Source: Candidatus Shapirobacteria bacterium
GTDB lineage: Bacteria; Patescibacteriota; Microgenomatia; UBA12405
DNA: 20,040 nt
Direction of reading: 5' to 3'
Assembly (NCBI GenBank): GCA_009885205.1
Contig: VFLE01000104.1
Location: 1-20,040, forward strand
Below are positions 6,838-13,997 of the stretch, piece by piece; within the stretch, counting starts at the first letter, position 1; the number at the start of each line of letters is the position of its first letter. The position numbers and the translations under genes are program-made. Below the pieces are notes generated by a model. That model saw nothing but the letters and a program-made list of their open reading frames with translations. It was not told the origin of the DNA and did no database searches.

Positions 6838-7419
6838 ATGTATATCGCCATCGGAATTTTAGTCGTAGTTGCTCTTTATTTAGTCACTTTTTACAACGGT
6901 CTTAAAACCGCACTCGTTCAAATTGGCGCATCTATCCAAGAAATTGGTAATCAATTAAAACGTCAAGCTGATTTAATTCCCAATCTTATCGAATCAGTCA
7001 AAGGTTTTATGAAACAAGAAAAGGGGATTTTTGAAGAATTAACCTCCGCCCGCAAAAATATCGATACTGCCGTCAAAAGCAATTCCCCCAAAGATATCGA
7101 CAAAGCTCAAGACATGATTGGCAAAGTAATGGGATCAATTAATGTCATCATGGAATCAAACCCAGAAATTAAATCCAGCACTTTAGTTTCCGATTTGATG
7201 AACGAATTACGCGATACTTCAGACAAAATTATGTATTCTCGTCGCACCCTAATCGACTTGTCAGCCGATTACAACGTCAAAATTTCTACCATCCCTGGCA
7301 TGTGGTTTGCTCCTATGTTTGGATTTACTGCTCAAAAAGGGCTCGACACTCCTGCTACCGGCGCTCATCTTGAAGTGTCAACAACTGACACTGTCAATCC
7401 AACAGTAAAATTAAATTAA
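6838..7419 (+). CDS. lemA: LemA family protein
   Basis: 193 residues: an N-terminal membrane helix (about 2-20) followed by a long antiparallel helical bundle. The family pattern is clear: FYNGLKTALVQIGASIQEIGNQLKRQADLIPNLIESVKGF near the start, EKGIFEELTSARKNID in the middle, and DKIMYSRRTLIDLSADYN(V)KI with a hydrophobic P-G-x-W-F-A segment at the end. LemA proteins are membrane-bound and of unclear biochemical function; they sit next to HtpX proteases in many bacteria. Here htpX begins two bases after the stop, so the pair is an operon. The last 25 residues are Thr-rich and variable. The ATG at 6838 immediately precedes the membrane helix. Confidence 0.92.
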   Translation: MYIAIGILVVVALYLVTFYNGLKTALVQIGASIQEIGNQLKRQADLIPNLIESVKGFMKQEKGIFEELTSARKNIDTAVKSNSPKDIDKAQDMIGKVMGSINVIMESNPEIKSSTLVSDLMNELRDTSDKIMYSRRTLIDLSADYNVKISTIPGMWFAPMFGFTAQKGLDTPATGAHLEVSTTDTVNPTVKLN

Positions 7420-7421
7420 AC

Positions 7422-8297
7422 GTGGTCAATCTCTACGAACAAATCACTAATAATAAACGCCAATCATTTGGTATTATTGTCCTATTTATAGGCTTTATAA
7501 TTGCCACTATTTATTTTATAGCCCAAGCGACCAACAATCCCGAGTTGGTCCCCATCGCCATTTTGTTTTCCACCGGCTCGTCACTCGTCAGTTATTTTGC
7601 TGGTGACAAAATTGTCTTAGGTCTCAATGGCGCCAAACCAGCCTCTCGCAAAGAATTCTTTGATTTTTACACTGTTACTGAGAACTTATCTATCGCCGCC
7701 AAAATTCCTGTACCCCAAATTTTTGTTATTGATTCACCAGCTATGAACGCTTTTGCTACTGGTCGTGATCCTCAACACGCCACTATTTGTGCTACCACCG
7801 GCCTACTTTCTCGTCTTAATCGCAGCGAACTTGAAGGAGTTATTGGCCATGAGTTATCCCATATCAAAAATTATGACATTCGTCTGATGACTATCGTCTC
7901 CATTTTAATTGGCACTCTATCAATTTTAATAAACATGTCCTACCACACCAATTCTCGTTCCAACAACAATGACAATAAAAATAGCAGCGTTTTTATGATC
8001 ATCGGTCTAATTTTAATTATTTTTGCCCCAATCATCGCTCAATTAATTCAACTTGCCATTTCTCGTCGCCGCGAATTTTTTGCCGATGCTAGTTCTGTCG
8101 CCATCACCCACCAACCTTCAGGTCTAATTTCCGCCCTTAAAAAACTTCAGTCCGACCATGCTCCTGCCGATTTTGCCTCCACCGCCACCTCTTCGTTATA
8201 CATAAGTAACCCTTTTAAAAGTAATAAACTTGCCTCCATGTTTTCCACTCACCCACCCATCGCCGACCGCATCAAAACCCTAGAATCAATGTTGTAA
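7422..8297 (+). CDS. htpX: HtpX-like zinc metalloprotease
   Basis: A 291-residue M48 family membrane protease that degrades misfolded membrane proteins on the cytoplasmic side. Seen: two N-terminal membrane helices (about 17-36 and 41-62), the zinc motif HELSH with H143, E144 and H147, a further pair of membrane segments (about 160-177 and 190-215), and the third zinc ligand E218 in REFFADA, followed by D222. An MNAFATGRDP stretch ahead of the active site is typical of the family. The start is GTG at 7422, two bases after the lemA stop, in an operon with it. No other start fits without losing the first helix. Length is normal for the family (about 290). Confidence 0.94.
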   Translation: MVNLYEQITNNKRQSFGIIVLFIGFIIATIYFIAQATNNPELVPIAILFSTGSSLVSYFAGDKIVLGLNGAKPASRKEFFDFYTVTENLSIAAKIPVPQIFVIDSPAMNAFATGRDPQHATICATTGLLSRLNRSELEGVIGHELSHIKNYDIRLMTIVSILIGTLSILINMSYHTNSRSNNNDNKNSSVFMIIGLILIIFAPIIAQLIQLAISRRREFFADASSVAITHQPSGLISALKKLQSDHAPADFASTATSSLYISNPFKSNKLASMFSTHPPIADRIKTLESML

Positions 8298-8345
8298 TAA
8301 CCGCATTTTGTCAGTACTCGTCATATTTGATTTAGTTTATAGTTA

Positions 8346-8380
8346 TTGAAGTTTGAAGTTTGAAGTTTGATAGTTGATTT
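8346..8380 (+). repeat. Five heptamers starting with TTGA, directly upstream of dnaE
   Basis: Three identical TTGAAGT units (8346-8366), then TTGATAG (8367-8373) and TTGATTT (8374-8380), all in register and ending exactly at the dnaE ATG. The array contains a possible promoter, TTGAAG (8346-8351), 17 bases, GATAGT (8369-8374), with six bases to the start codon. Confidence 0.7.
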
Positions 8381-11300
8381 ATGTCTTCTTTTGTTCACCT
8401 ACATCTTCATACCGAATATTCTTTATTAGACGGTCTGACTAAAATAAAAAAACTAGCATCAAGTATCAAAGAATTTGACATGCCTGGTTGTGCCATTACT
8501 GATCATGGCAATATGTACGGCGCCATCGAATTTTACAAAACTTTTCTCAAAAACGAACTAAAACCAGTTATTGGTTGCGAAATTTACACCACCACCGGTT
8601 CTCGTTTTGACAAAAGTCCCAACAACAAAAAAGCCAATCACCTGGTTTTACTTGCCAAAAACCATCAAGGTTATCAAAACTTAATGAAATTAGTCTCGAT
8701 TGGCCACGAAGAAGGTTTTTACTATAAACCCCGTCTTGATTGGGAATCAATTGAAAAATATCATCAGGGTTTAATTTGTCTTTCGGGTTGTTTAAATGGG
8801 GAAATTTACAAAAATTTAGTCGACAACGATTATCTCAAAGCCAAAGAAATAGCCACTAAACACCAACAATTATTTGGTGATGATTATTATTTGGAAATCC
8901 AACGCCACAACATTAAAGACCAAGACCAGGCTAACCCCAACCTCATTAAATTATCCAAAGAATTAGGTATCCCTTTAGTCGCCACCAATGATTCCCATTA
9001 TTTAAAAAAAGACGATGCCTTTGCTCAAGATGTTCTTGTCATGATCAACACTCAAACCAATGTTAATTCGCAAAACCGCCTGTCCATGGCCGATTCACCC
9101 GACTATTATTTAAAAACATCAGACGAGATGATTTCCCTTTACCAAGATTTACCCCAAGCCATCAGCAATACTGTTAAAATTTTTGACCAATGTAACGTCG
9201 AAATTGAAATTGGTAAATGGTATTTTCCCAAATTTAATTTACCTTCTGGTGTTACTCCAGAAGACAGACTTCGCGAAATTACTTACCAACAAGCCCAAGA
9301 ACATTATGGTGTTATTACCCCAGAAATTAAGGAACGACTCGATTTTGAATTAGACATTATTTGTCCCAAAGGTTATGCTGGTTATTTTTTAATCATGCGC
9401 GATTTTATCCAGTGGTGTGAAGAAAACGATACGGCCACCAACACCCGCGGTTCTGCCGGTGGCTCTCTAGTCTCTTTTGTTTTAGGTATCGTTACTGTGG
9501 ATCCTCTCAATTATCAGTTACCTTTTGAACGGTTTTTAAATAGTGATCGACCAAGTCCACCCGATATTGATCTTGATGTGGCCGACGACAAGCGCCAAGC
9601 TTTGCTCTACCATATTAGTGATCAATACGGCAAAGAAGCTATGGCCCAAATCTGTACTTTTGGTCGAATGATGGCTCGAGGTGCAGTTCGTGACACTGCT
9701 CGGGCTTTGGGCTATGAATATGCGATAGGGGACAGAATTTCCAAACTAATTCCCATGGGCAAGCAAGGTTTTCCCATGTCTATCGATAAAGCTCTCGACA
9801 TCACCCCTGATCTCAAACAACTTTACGACACCTCAGCCGATACCAAAAAAATAATTGATGCCGCCAAACAAATCGAAGGTTGTGCTCGTCAAATTTCCGT
9901 TCATGCTTGTGGTATTGTTATTTCCCCAACTACCGTCAATGATTTTTCTCCCACTCAAATCGAATCTGGAGGAGACAAAATTATCACTCAATACGAAATG
10001 CATGCCGCCGAAGACGTCGGTCTAATCAAATACGATATTCTGGGAATTCGTAATTTATCTTTTTTGGGTCAATCAATCTTAAATGTCCGTAAAACTAAAA
10101 ATATCGATATTAATTTACGAAAATTACCCCTCGACGACAAAAAAACATTTGCTATGTTATCAAAAGGCGATACCATGGGTGTTTTTCAGCTTGGTGGTGA
10201 GGGTATGACCAAATGGTTAAAAGAAATGAAACCCAACCGAGTCGAAGATTTAATGGTTATGGTCGCCCTCTATCGTCCTGGACCAATGGACAATATTTCG
10301 GCTTACATTGATTGTAAATTTGGTCGAAAAAAACCAGAATATTTGCACCCCAATATGGAAAAGTTTCTCGGTAAAACTTTTGGAGTTTTAGTTTATCAAG
10401 ATGATATGTTGTTTATTGCCATCGAAATTGCCGGGTACAATTGGGTTACTGTCGATAAGTTACGAAAAGCTGTTGGTAAAAAAATTCCCGAAGAAATGGC
10501 TATTCAACACGAAATCTTTGTCAAAGGTTGTCAGCAACATTCAAAAATGACTATCGAAAATGCCGAAAAAATCTGGAATTTATTTGAACCATTCCAAGGA
10601 TACGGTTTTAACAAAGCTCACGCGGCCTCCTACGGTATGTTGTCTTATCGAACGGCGTTTATGAAAGCCAACTACCCAGTCGAATACATGTGTGCTCTCC
10701 TCACTGCCGAATCAGGTGATACCGAAAAAATTACCGACGGCATCAACGAATGTCGACATTTAGGTATTATTGTTGACTCACCTGATATAAATTCTTCCCA
10801 AAAGGGTTTTGAAATGGAGAAAAATGACCAATCTCTCGATAAAATGAGCATTCGAATTGGTTTGTCAGCTGTCAAAAATGTGGGGGATATCGCCATTGAT
10901 ATGATTATCAACGAGCGAAATAATAATGGACCCTATCAAAGTTTTACCGATTTTTGTCTCCGAGTTTCTGGTTCTAAAGTCAACAAAAGAGTTTTGGAAA
11001 GTTTAATTAAAGTTGGTGCCTTTGATCAATTTGCCGAAAGGAACGCTATTTTAGCAGGCCTCGATATTATTAGAAGCAATCTTGAAAAACTAAGTTCCAA
11101 AAGACTTGATGGCCAATTTGGTCTTTTCGATGGACACGACGACAAGGACAAACATTTTGTTCCCATCGACAAATTCCCTGATGTAAATCCTATGACCGAA
11201 ATCGAAAAACTAAATTTAGAAAAATTATTATTAGGTGTCTATGTTACCAAAAACCCCATTGCCAAAATGCTTGAATCATTTTCCGACACTTATTTGCCAA

Positions 11301-11791
11301 AAATCAAAGAAATAATTACCAAACCCGATAATTCTATTTGTAAATTTGCCAGTATTATTACCAAATTTAAAACTATTTTAACCAAAAAAGATAGTTCTAA
11401 AATGGCTTTTGTCACCTTGACCGACGATTCTGGTAGTATCGAAGCGGTAATTTTTCCCAAGACATTTTTACAGTTTGAAAAATTACTCATCGAAAACCAA
11501 GCCGTTTATGTCGAAGGTAAAATCAATACTCGCAATGGTGAAAAATCTTTGTTAATTGATCTTCTCTCCTCTACTCCCCCCAAAAAAGATAACCGTTTTG
11601 ATTTTATTGTAAAAATTCCTCCCAATACTTCTCAAACTCAATTAATGAATCTAAACAGACTCCTCAAAGACAACCCCAATGGTCACAAGGGATTAATTAT
11701 CATGTCCAATGGCAAAGAAATAATCTTACCCTATGGAGTAAAATACAATACAAATTTACAACAAGAGATTGATAAAATCTTAAAAATATAA
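8381..11791 (+). CDS. dnaE: DNA polymerase III alpha subunit
   Basis: The replicative polymerase (C family), 1136 residues, full length. Order of domains: PHP domain (about 1-280) with HLHTEYSLLDG, ITDHGNMYG, GCEIY and NDSHY motifs that look intact for metal binding, so a proofreading activity is possible; palm and thumb, with catalytic aspartates in PDIDLD (D395, D397) and D552 in KYDILG; the GSAGGSLVSF nucleotide-binding segment; fingers with RPGPMDNI and the GYGFNKAHAASY segment; a helix-hairpin-helix (VGAFDQF region); and a C-terminal OB fold (about 985-1065, FVTLTDDSGSIEAVIFP). The tau-binding tail after the OB fold is short. The ATG follows the TTGA heptamer array. The next gene, rplS, has its -10 overlapping the dnaE stop. 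Confidence 0.97.
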   Translation: MSSFVHLHLHTEYSLLDGLTKIKKLASSIKEFDMPGCAITDHGNMYGAIEFYKTFLKNELKPVIGCEIYTTTGSRFDKSPNNKKANHLVLLAKNHQGYQNLMKLVSIGHEEGFYYKPRLDWESIEKYHQGLICLSGCLNGEIYKNLVDNDYLKAKEIATKHQQLFGDDYYLEIQRHNIKDQDQANPNLIKLSKELGIPLVATNDSHYLKKDDAFAQDVLVMINTQTNVNSQNRLSMADSPDYYLKTSDEMISLYQDLPQAISNTVKIFDQCNVEIEIGKWYFPKFNLPSGVTPEDRLREITYQQAQEHYGVITPEIKERLDFELDIICPKGYAGYFLIMRDFIQWCEENDTATNTRGSAGGSLVSFVLGIVTVDPLNYQLPFERFLNSDRPSPPDIDLDVADDKRQALLYHISDQYGKEAMAQICTFGRMMARGAVRDTARALGYEYAIGDRISKLIPMGKQGFPMSIDKALDITPDLKQLYDTSADTKKIIDAAKQIEGCARQISVHACGIVISPTTVNDFSPTQIESGGDKIITQYEMHAAEDVGLIKYDILGIRNLSFLGQSILNVRKTKNIDINLRKLPLDDKKTFAMLSKGDTMGVFQLGGEGMTKWLKEMKPNRVEDLMVMVALYRPGPMDNISAYIDCKFGRKKPEYLHPNMEKFLGKTFGVLVYQDDMLFIAIEIAGYNWVTVDKLRKAVGKKIPEEMAIQHEIFVKGCQQHSKMTIENAEKIWNLFEPFQGYGFNKAHAASYGMLSYRTAFMKANYPVEYMCALLTAESGDTEKITDGINECRHLGIIVDSPDINSSQKGFEMEKNDQSLDKMSIRIGLSAVKNVGDIAIDMIINERNNNGPYQSFTDFCLRVSGSKVNKRVLESLIKVGAFDQFAERNAILAGLDIIRSNLEKLSSKRLDGQFGLFDGHDDKDKHFVPIDKFPDVNPMTEIEKLNLEKLLLGVYVTKNPIAKMLESFSDTYLPKIKEIITKPDNSICKFASIITKFKTILTKKDSSKMAFVTLTDDSGSIEAVIFPKTFLQFEKLLIENQAVYVEGKINTRNGEKSLLIDLLSSTPPKKDNRFDFIVKIPPNTSQTQLMNLNRLLKDNPNGHKGLIIMSNGKEIILPYGVKYNTNLQQEIDKILKI

Positions 11792-11792
11792 T
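11787..11792 (+). promoter_or_regulatory. -10 box of rplS
   Basis: TATAAT overlapping the dnaE stop codon, 11 bases before the rplS ATG. It gives a leader of only a few bases; there is no ribosome-binding site. Confidence 0.45.
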
Positions 11793-11803
11793 AAAATACC
11801 CAC

Positions 11804-12115
11804 ATGTCCTTAAAATTCACCCACAAAGATATCGAATTTAACATTGGCGAAACTGTCAAAGTTCAATACAAAATCAAAGAAAAAGATAAAGAAAGACTTC
11901 AGGCCTTTGATGGTATTATCATGGCCATCACTGGTCGCGGTGACAACTTAACTTTTTTAGTTGTCAAAAAAGCCACCGATAATGTATCCGTTGAACGTAT
12001 CTTTCCCGTCAATTCACCATGGGTTGATTCCATAAAAAAAATCCGTTCCCCAAAACGCAAAGTCCGTCGATCAAAACTCTACTTCCTCCGAAAAGAACGC
12101 GCCCGATCATTGTAA
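11804..12115 (+). CDS. rplS: 50S ribosomal protein L19
   Basis: 103 residues, close to the usual 110-115 and slightly short at both ends. Typical L19 features: an opening SH3-like barrel (IGETVKVQYKIKEKDKERLQAFDGIIMAI), the VERIFPVNSPWVDSIKKI core, and a basic C-terminus (RKVRRSKLYFLRKERARSL) that contacts 23S rRNA at the bridge to the 30S subunit. In many bacteria rplS lies with rpsP, rimM and trmD; here it is alone behind dnaE. Its last nine bases overlap the end of the convergent MOSC gene. Confidence 0.96.
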   Translation: MSLKFTHKDIEFNIGETVKVQYKIKEKDKERLQAFDGIIMAITGRGDNLTFLVVKKATDNVSVERIFPVNSPWVDSIKKIRSPKRKVRRSKLYFLRKERARSL

Positions 12116-12712
12116 ATCTTTTGCAAATATCACTTTATCTTTGCCTTGCATATGGTGCTTTTCCATAATTCTCGACAACGCTCTAATTAATCCCGGAGCT
12201 ACACCACAATTCCACAGTAAGTCGGTCGCCATAATTGTCCCCACAACCTTTTTATCCAAGTACCATGCAATCCGTGAATAATATTCATCAGGGATTTGTT
12301 CGTACTTATTTTTTTCTACAACACTAAAATTATCACCAACGTGTATTAACCCATCATTTAAAAAACTACCCAACATCCCACGTTTTTTCACCATTTCTGA
12401 CACATTTGCGATATGAACAACTTTTCCACACGGCTCACAGTTAAAAGTAATCCTTATCTGTACACCTCCCGCTTGGACAACATCACCCGACTGTAATTCT
12501 GAAATATTAATATCATCAACTACAATATTTTCTCGTAATGCGCCGGGCTTAATATCCCAATAATCTAAAAGTGATTTAGAGGTAATTAAAACTGAACGCA
12601 ATGGCTGTGACAATTTTTGCCCAACAATCTGCAAATTATTAATGGTTATTAAATCGCATTCAACCATTTCTGAGTTAGTCTCCGGTTTTATCAATAAATG
12701 TGATACCTTCAT
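12107..12712 (-). CDS. MOSC domain protein with a second C-terminal domain
   Basis: 201 residues. The first part (to about 135) is a MOSC domain, the sulfur-carrier fold of molybdenum cofactor sulfurase C-termini: GALRENIVVDDI, then LQSGDVVQAGGVQIRITFNCEPCGKV, with a conserved-type cysteine pair (CEPC). The rest (IPDEYYSRIAWYL through GVAPGLIRALSRIMEKH) looks like the winged-helix DNA-binding part of O6-alkylguanine transferase-like (ATL) proteins, which have RVY.YL...GKVTTY..IA..G....RAVG. This second call is tentative, since the PCHR cysteine motif is absent. Substrate is unknown. The ATG at 12712 has a TAAAAT box eight bases upstream (12721-12726). It converges on rplS with a nine-base overlap. 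Confidence 0.7.
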   Translation of the reverse strand: MKVSHLLIKPETNSEMVECDLITINNLQIVGQKLSQPLRSVLITSKSLLDYWDIKPGALRENIVVDDINISELQSGDVVQAGGVQIRITFNCEPCGKVVHIANVSEMVKKRGMLGSFLNDGLIHVGDNFSVVEKNKYEQIPDEYYSRIAWYLDKKVVGTIMATDLLWNCGVAPGLIRALSRIMEKHHMQGKDKVIFAKDLQ

Positions 12713-12766
12713 CCACAGCTATTTTAATCTATTTTAGTATGTGAGATAATACGAAGTTAACAATAT

Positions 12767-12841
12767 GGGTCTATAGCTCAGTGGTAGAGCAGTTGCCTTT
12801 TAAGCAATTGGTCGCGGGTTCAAGTCCCGCTGGACCCACCA
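12767..12841 (+). tRNA. tRNA-Lys(UUU) with encoded CCA
   Basis: A 72-base body plus CCA at 12839-12841: acceptor GGGTCTA/TGGACCC with A73, D arm GCTC/GAGC, anticodon stem GTTGC/GCAAT with loop CTTTTAA (anticodon TTT), and T arm GCGGG/CCCGC with loop TTCAAGT. It is the only one of the six intact tRNA genes here that encodes its 3' CCA. A GATAAT box at 12745-12750 would give a leader of about 10 bases. The MOSC gene diverges from it, and the small minus-strand gene ends three bases beyond its CCA. Confidence 0.95.
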
Positions 12842-12844
12842 AAA

Positions 12845-13069
12845 TCAATTCATCAACTCTCGATATTTTTCTTCAATACTTTTATCATATGTTAACCTCT
12901 CTTCTGGATATCTCATTAAAAACATTGCATGTCCATCGTTACCACCCAAACAACTAGCTTCAATCTCCTGAATAAATCCATAAAAATCAATCCTTTTTGA
13001 ATCACCTGGTAAAATTAATTCCAATCTTTTTTTTAAATTTGCAATCATAACATCGGCTTCTGGATTCAT
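12845..13069 (-). CDS. Small protein of unknown function
   Basis: 74 residues, no recognised family. It is mostly helical and acidic-basic mixed: an N-terminal helix (VMIANLKKRLELIL), a middle part with GGNDGHAMFLMRYPEE, and a C-terminal helix (SIEEKYRELMN). No membrane segment or signal peptide. The case for a real gene is its start: an ATG at 13069 lies exactly six bases after a TATTAT box (13076-13081 on the minus strand), half of a symmetric -10 shared with lgt, which starts 17 bases away in the other direction. It ends three bases from the tRNA-Lys CCA. Confidence 0.6.
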   Translation of the reverse strand: MNPEADVMIANLKKRLELILPGDSKRIDFYGFIQEIEASCLGGNDGHAMFLMRYPEERLTYDKSIEEKYRELMN

Positions 13070-13074
13070 GGCAG

Positions 13075-13081
13075 TATAATA
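13075..13081. promoter_or_regulatory. Symmetric bidirectional -10 box serving two divergent genes
   Basis: TATAATA reads TATAAT on plus (13075-13080) and TATTAT on minus (13076-13081). Each -10 ends six bases before a start codon: lgt at 13087 on plus and the small gene at 13069 on minus. The whole gap is 17 bases, so both messages must be leaderless or nearly so. Confidence 0.65.
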
Positions 13082-13086
13082 TCACA

Positions 13087-13737
13087 ATGCACTTATACGG
13101 CTTAATTATCGGTATCGCCATTATCATCAGTCTTAATTATTTTGAAAAAAATAATACCTCAGTCCCCAAACCAAAATTAAATATTTTTATTTTTGGATTA
13201 TTAATCTCCATGTTAATCGGTGCTCGAGCTTATCACATTATCGACAGCTGGTCATATTATTCCCAAAATTTAGGTCAAATCATTAATATACCTAATGGGG
13301 GACTAGGGATTTATGGCGCTTTAATTTTCGGATTTTTGTTTATATATATCTTTTCTAAATTAAATAAAATATCTATCTTATCAATTACCAACAATATTAC
13401 CCCAATTTTACCTTTAGCCCAATCTATTGGCCGTTTTGGCAATTACGTCAACGGCGAAATTTCCATTTGGTGGCTCGAATCAATTTTATGTTTTATATTA
13501 TTTATTTTTATTAAAAAATATAAAAATTATAATCCTACTGCTCTCTATTTAATTGGCTATGGATTAATAAGGCTAATCACTGAATATTTCCGTACCGACA
13601 CCTGGGTCATCTCTAATTTCAAAATCGCCAATGTCATATCCCTAATACTAGTAATTATCGGTACTTATTTGCTAAAATACCCTGTCCGCAAATTGGCTCC
13701 ATCGTCGACCCAGGCCGATCTTCGATCTAGTGGTTAG
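13087..13737 (+). CDS. lgt: Prolipoprotein diacylglyceryl transferase
   Basis: Transfers diacylglycerol from phosphatidylglycerol to the lipobox cysteine of prolipoproteins in the membrane. 216 residues, shorter than the usual 260-290, with about seven membrane segments. Seen: the GGLGIYGALIFG segment (about 71-82), the Lgt signature GRFGNYVNGE (115-124, with R116, N119 and E124), and RLITEYFR (162-169) holding the second conserved Arg/Glu pair. The ATG is set by the shared -10 six bases upstream. The last 14 residues (about 203-216) are not Lgt-like: they are read from the start of a broken tRNA-Glu copy, and the TAG stop is the D-loop TAG of that copy. The original C-terminus was apparently replaced when the tRNA-like sequence arrived. 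Confidence 0.9.
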   Translation: MHLYGLIIGIAIIISLNYFEKNNTSVPKPKLNIFIFGLLISMLIGARAYHIIDSWSYYSQNLGQIINIPNGGLGIYGALIFGFLFIYIFSKLNKISILSITNNITPILPLAQSIGRFGNYVNGEISIWWLESILCFILFIFIKKYKNYNPTALYLIGYGLIRLITEYFRTDTWVISNFKIANVISLILVIIGTYLLKYPVRKLAPSSTQADLRSSG

Positions 13738-13772
13738 GACATCCGCCTAGGCGGACAATCGTGGGTTCGACA
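13695..13772 (+). pseudogene. Broken tRNA-Glu copy with the anticodon loop replaced by a palindrome
   Basis: The first 12 bases (GGCTCCATCGTC) equal the 5' end of the intact tRNA-Glu at 13799. After about 20 inserted bases, CTAGTGGTTAGGAC matches its D arm and CAATCGTGGGTTCGAC its variable loop and 5' T arm. The 3' T stem and acceptor strand are missing. The anticodon arm is replaced by the perfect palindrome TCCGCCTAGGCGGA, whose stem matches that of tRNA-Asp but whose loop is only CTAG, so there is no anticodon. The sequence cannot fold as a tRNA. It encodes the tail and stop codon of lgt. Confidence 0.7.
13742..13755. repeat. Perfect 14-bp palindrome in the broken tRNA
   Basis: TCCGCCTAGGCGGA, self-complementary throughout. 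It sits where the anticodon arm of the tRNA copy should be. Its core resembles the GCCTAGGC palindrome at 2548-2555. Confidence 0.6.
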
Positions 13773-13798
13773 TAGTTTAACAATTAGGTTTTCTTTTA

Positions 13799-13871
13799 GG
13801 CTCCATCGTCTAGTGGTTAGGACTCTTGGTTTTCATCCAAGCAATCGTGGGTTCGACTCCCACTGGAGTCA
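13799..13871 (+). tRNA. tRNA-Glu(UUC)
   Basis: A complete 73-base cloverleaf: acceptor GGCTCCA/TGGAGTC with A73, D arm GTCT/GGAC with loop AGTGGTTA, anticodon stem CTTGG/CCAAG with loop TTTTCAT (anticodon TTC), and T arm GTGGG/CCCAC with loop TTCGACT. CCA is not encoded. Its 3' end (from 13866) forms part of an 18-bp inverted repeat with tRNA-Glu(CUC) at the other side of the recombinase gene, and a GC-rich hairpin with a T-run follows 30 bases later. Confidence 0.95.
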
Positions 13872-13883
13872 CACATTGGGAAT
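13866..13883 (+). repeat. Outer inverted repeat, left copy (includes tRNA-Glu 3' end)
   Basis: GAGTCACACATTGGGAAT is identical to the reverse complement of 15502-15519. It starts in the acceptor stem of tRNA-Glu(UUC) and runs 12 bases past the tRNA. Between it and the 56-bp repeat are 18 bases that are not conserved between the two sides. It is a candidate attachment-site arm. Confidence 0.85.
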
Positions 13884-13901
13884 TCGCGTCAGAGAGGGGT
13901 A

Positions 13902-13957
13902 CGCGACGCCGCGCGAGTGCGGCCGCGCGAAGCGTCGCAAACGGCTTTTTTAAATCG
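13902..13957 (+). repeat. 56-bp GC-rich inverted repeat, left copy
   Basis: A perfect 56-base match to the reverse complement of 15428-15483. Inside it, GCGACGC pairs with GCGTCGC and CGCGCG with CGCGCG around an eight-base loop, a very stable hairpin in an AT-rich genome. It is followed by AAACGGC and TTTTTT (13946-13951), so it can also terminate the tRNA-Glu(UUC) transcript. Read on minus, its inner part encodes DLKKPFA, the same as the recombinase C-terminus, so it may be a remnant of the 3' end of another recombinase copy. Confidence 0.9.
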
Positions 13958-13997
13958 TCCTTCAAAAAAAATGAAAACGCAAAAATTTGAGTAACAT

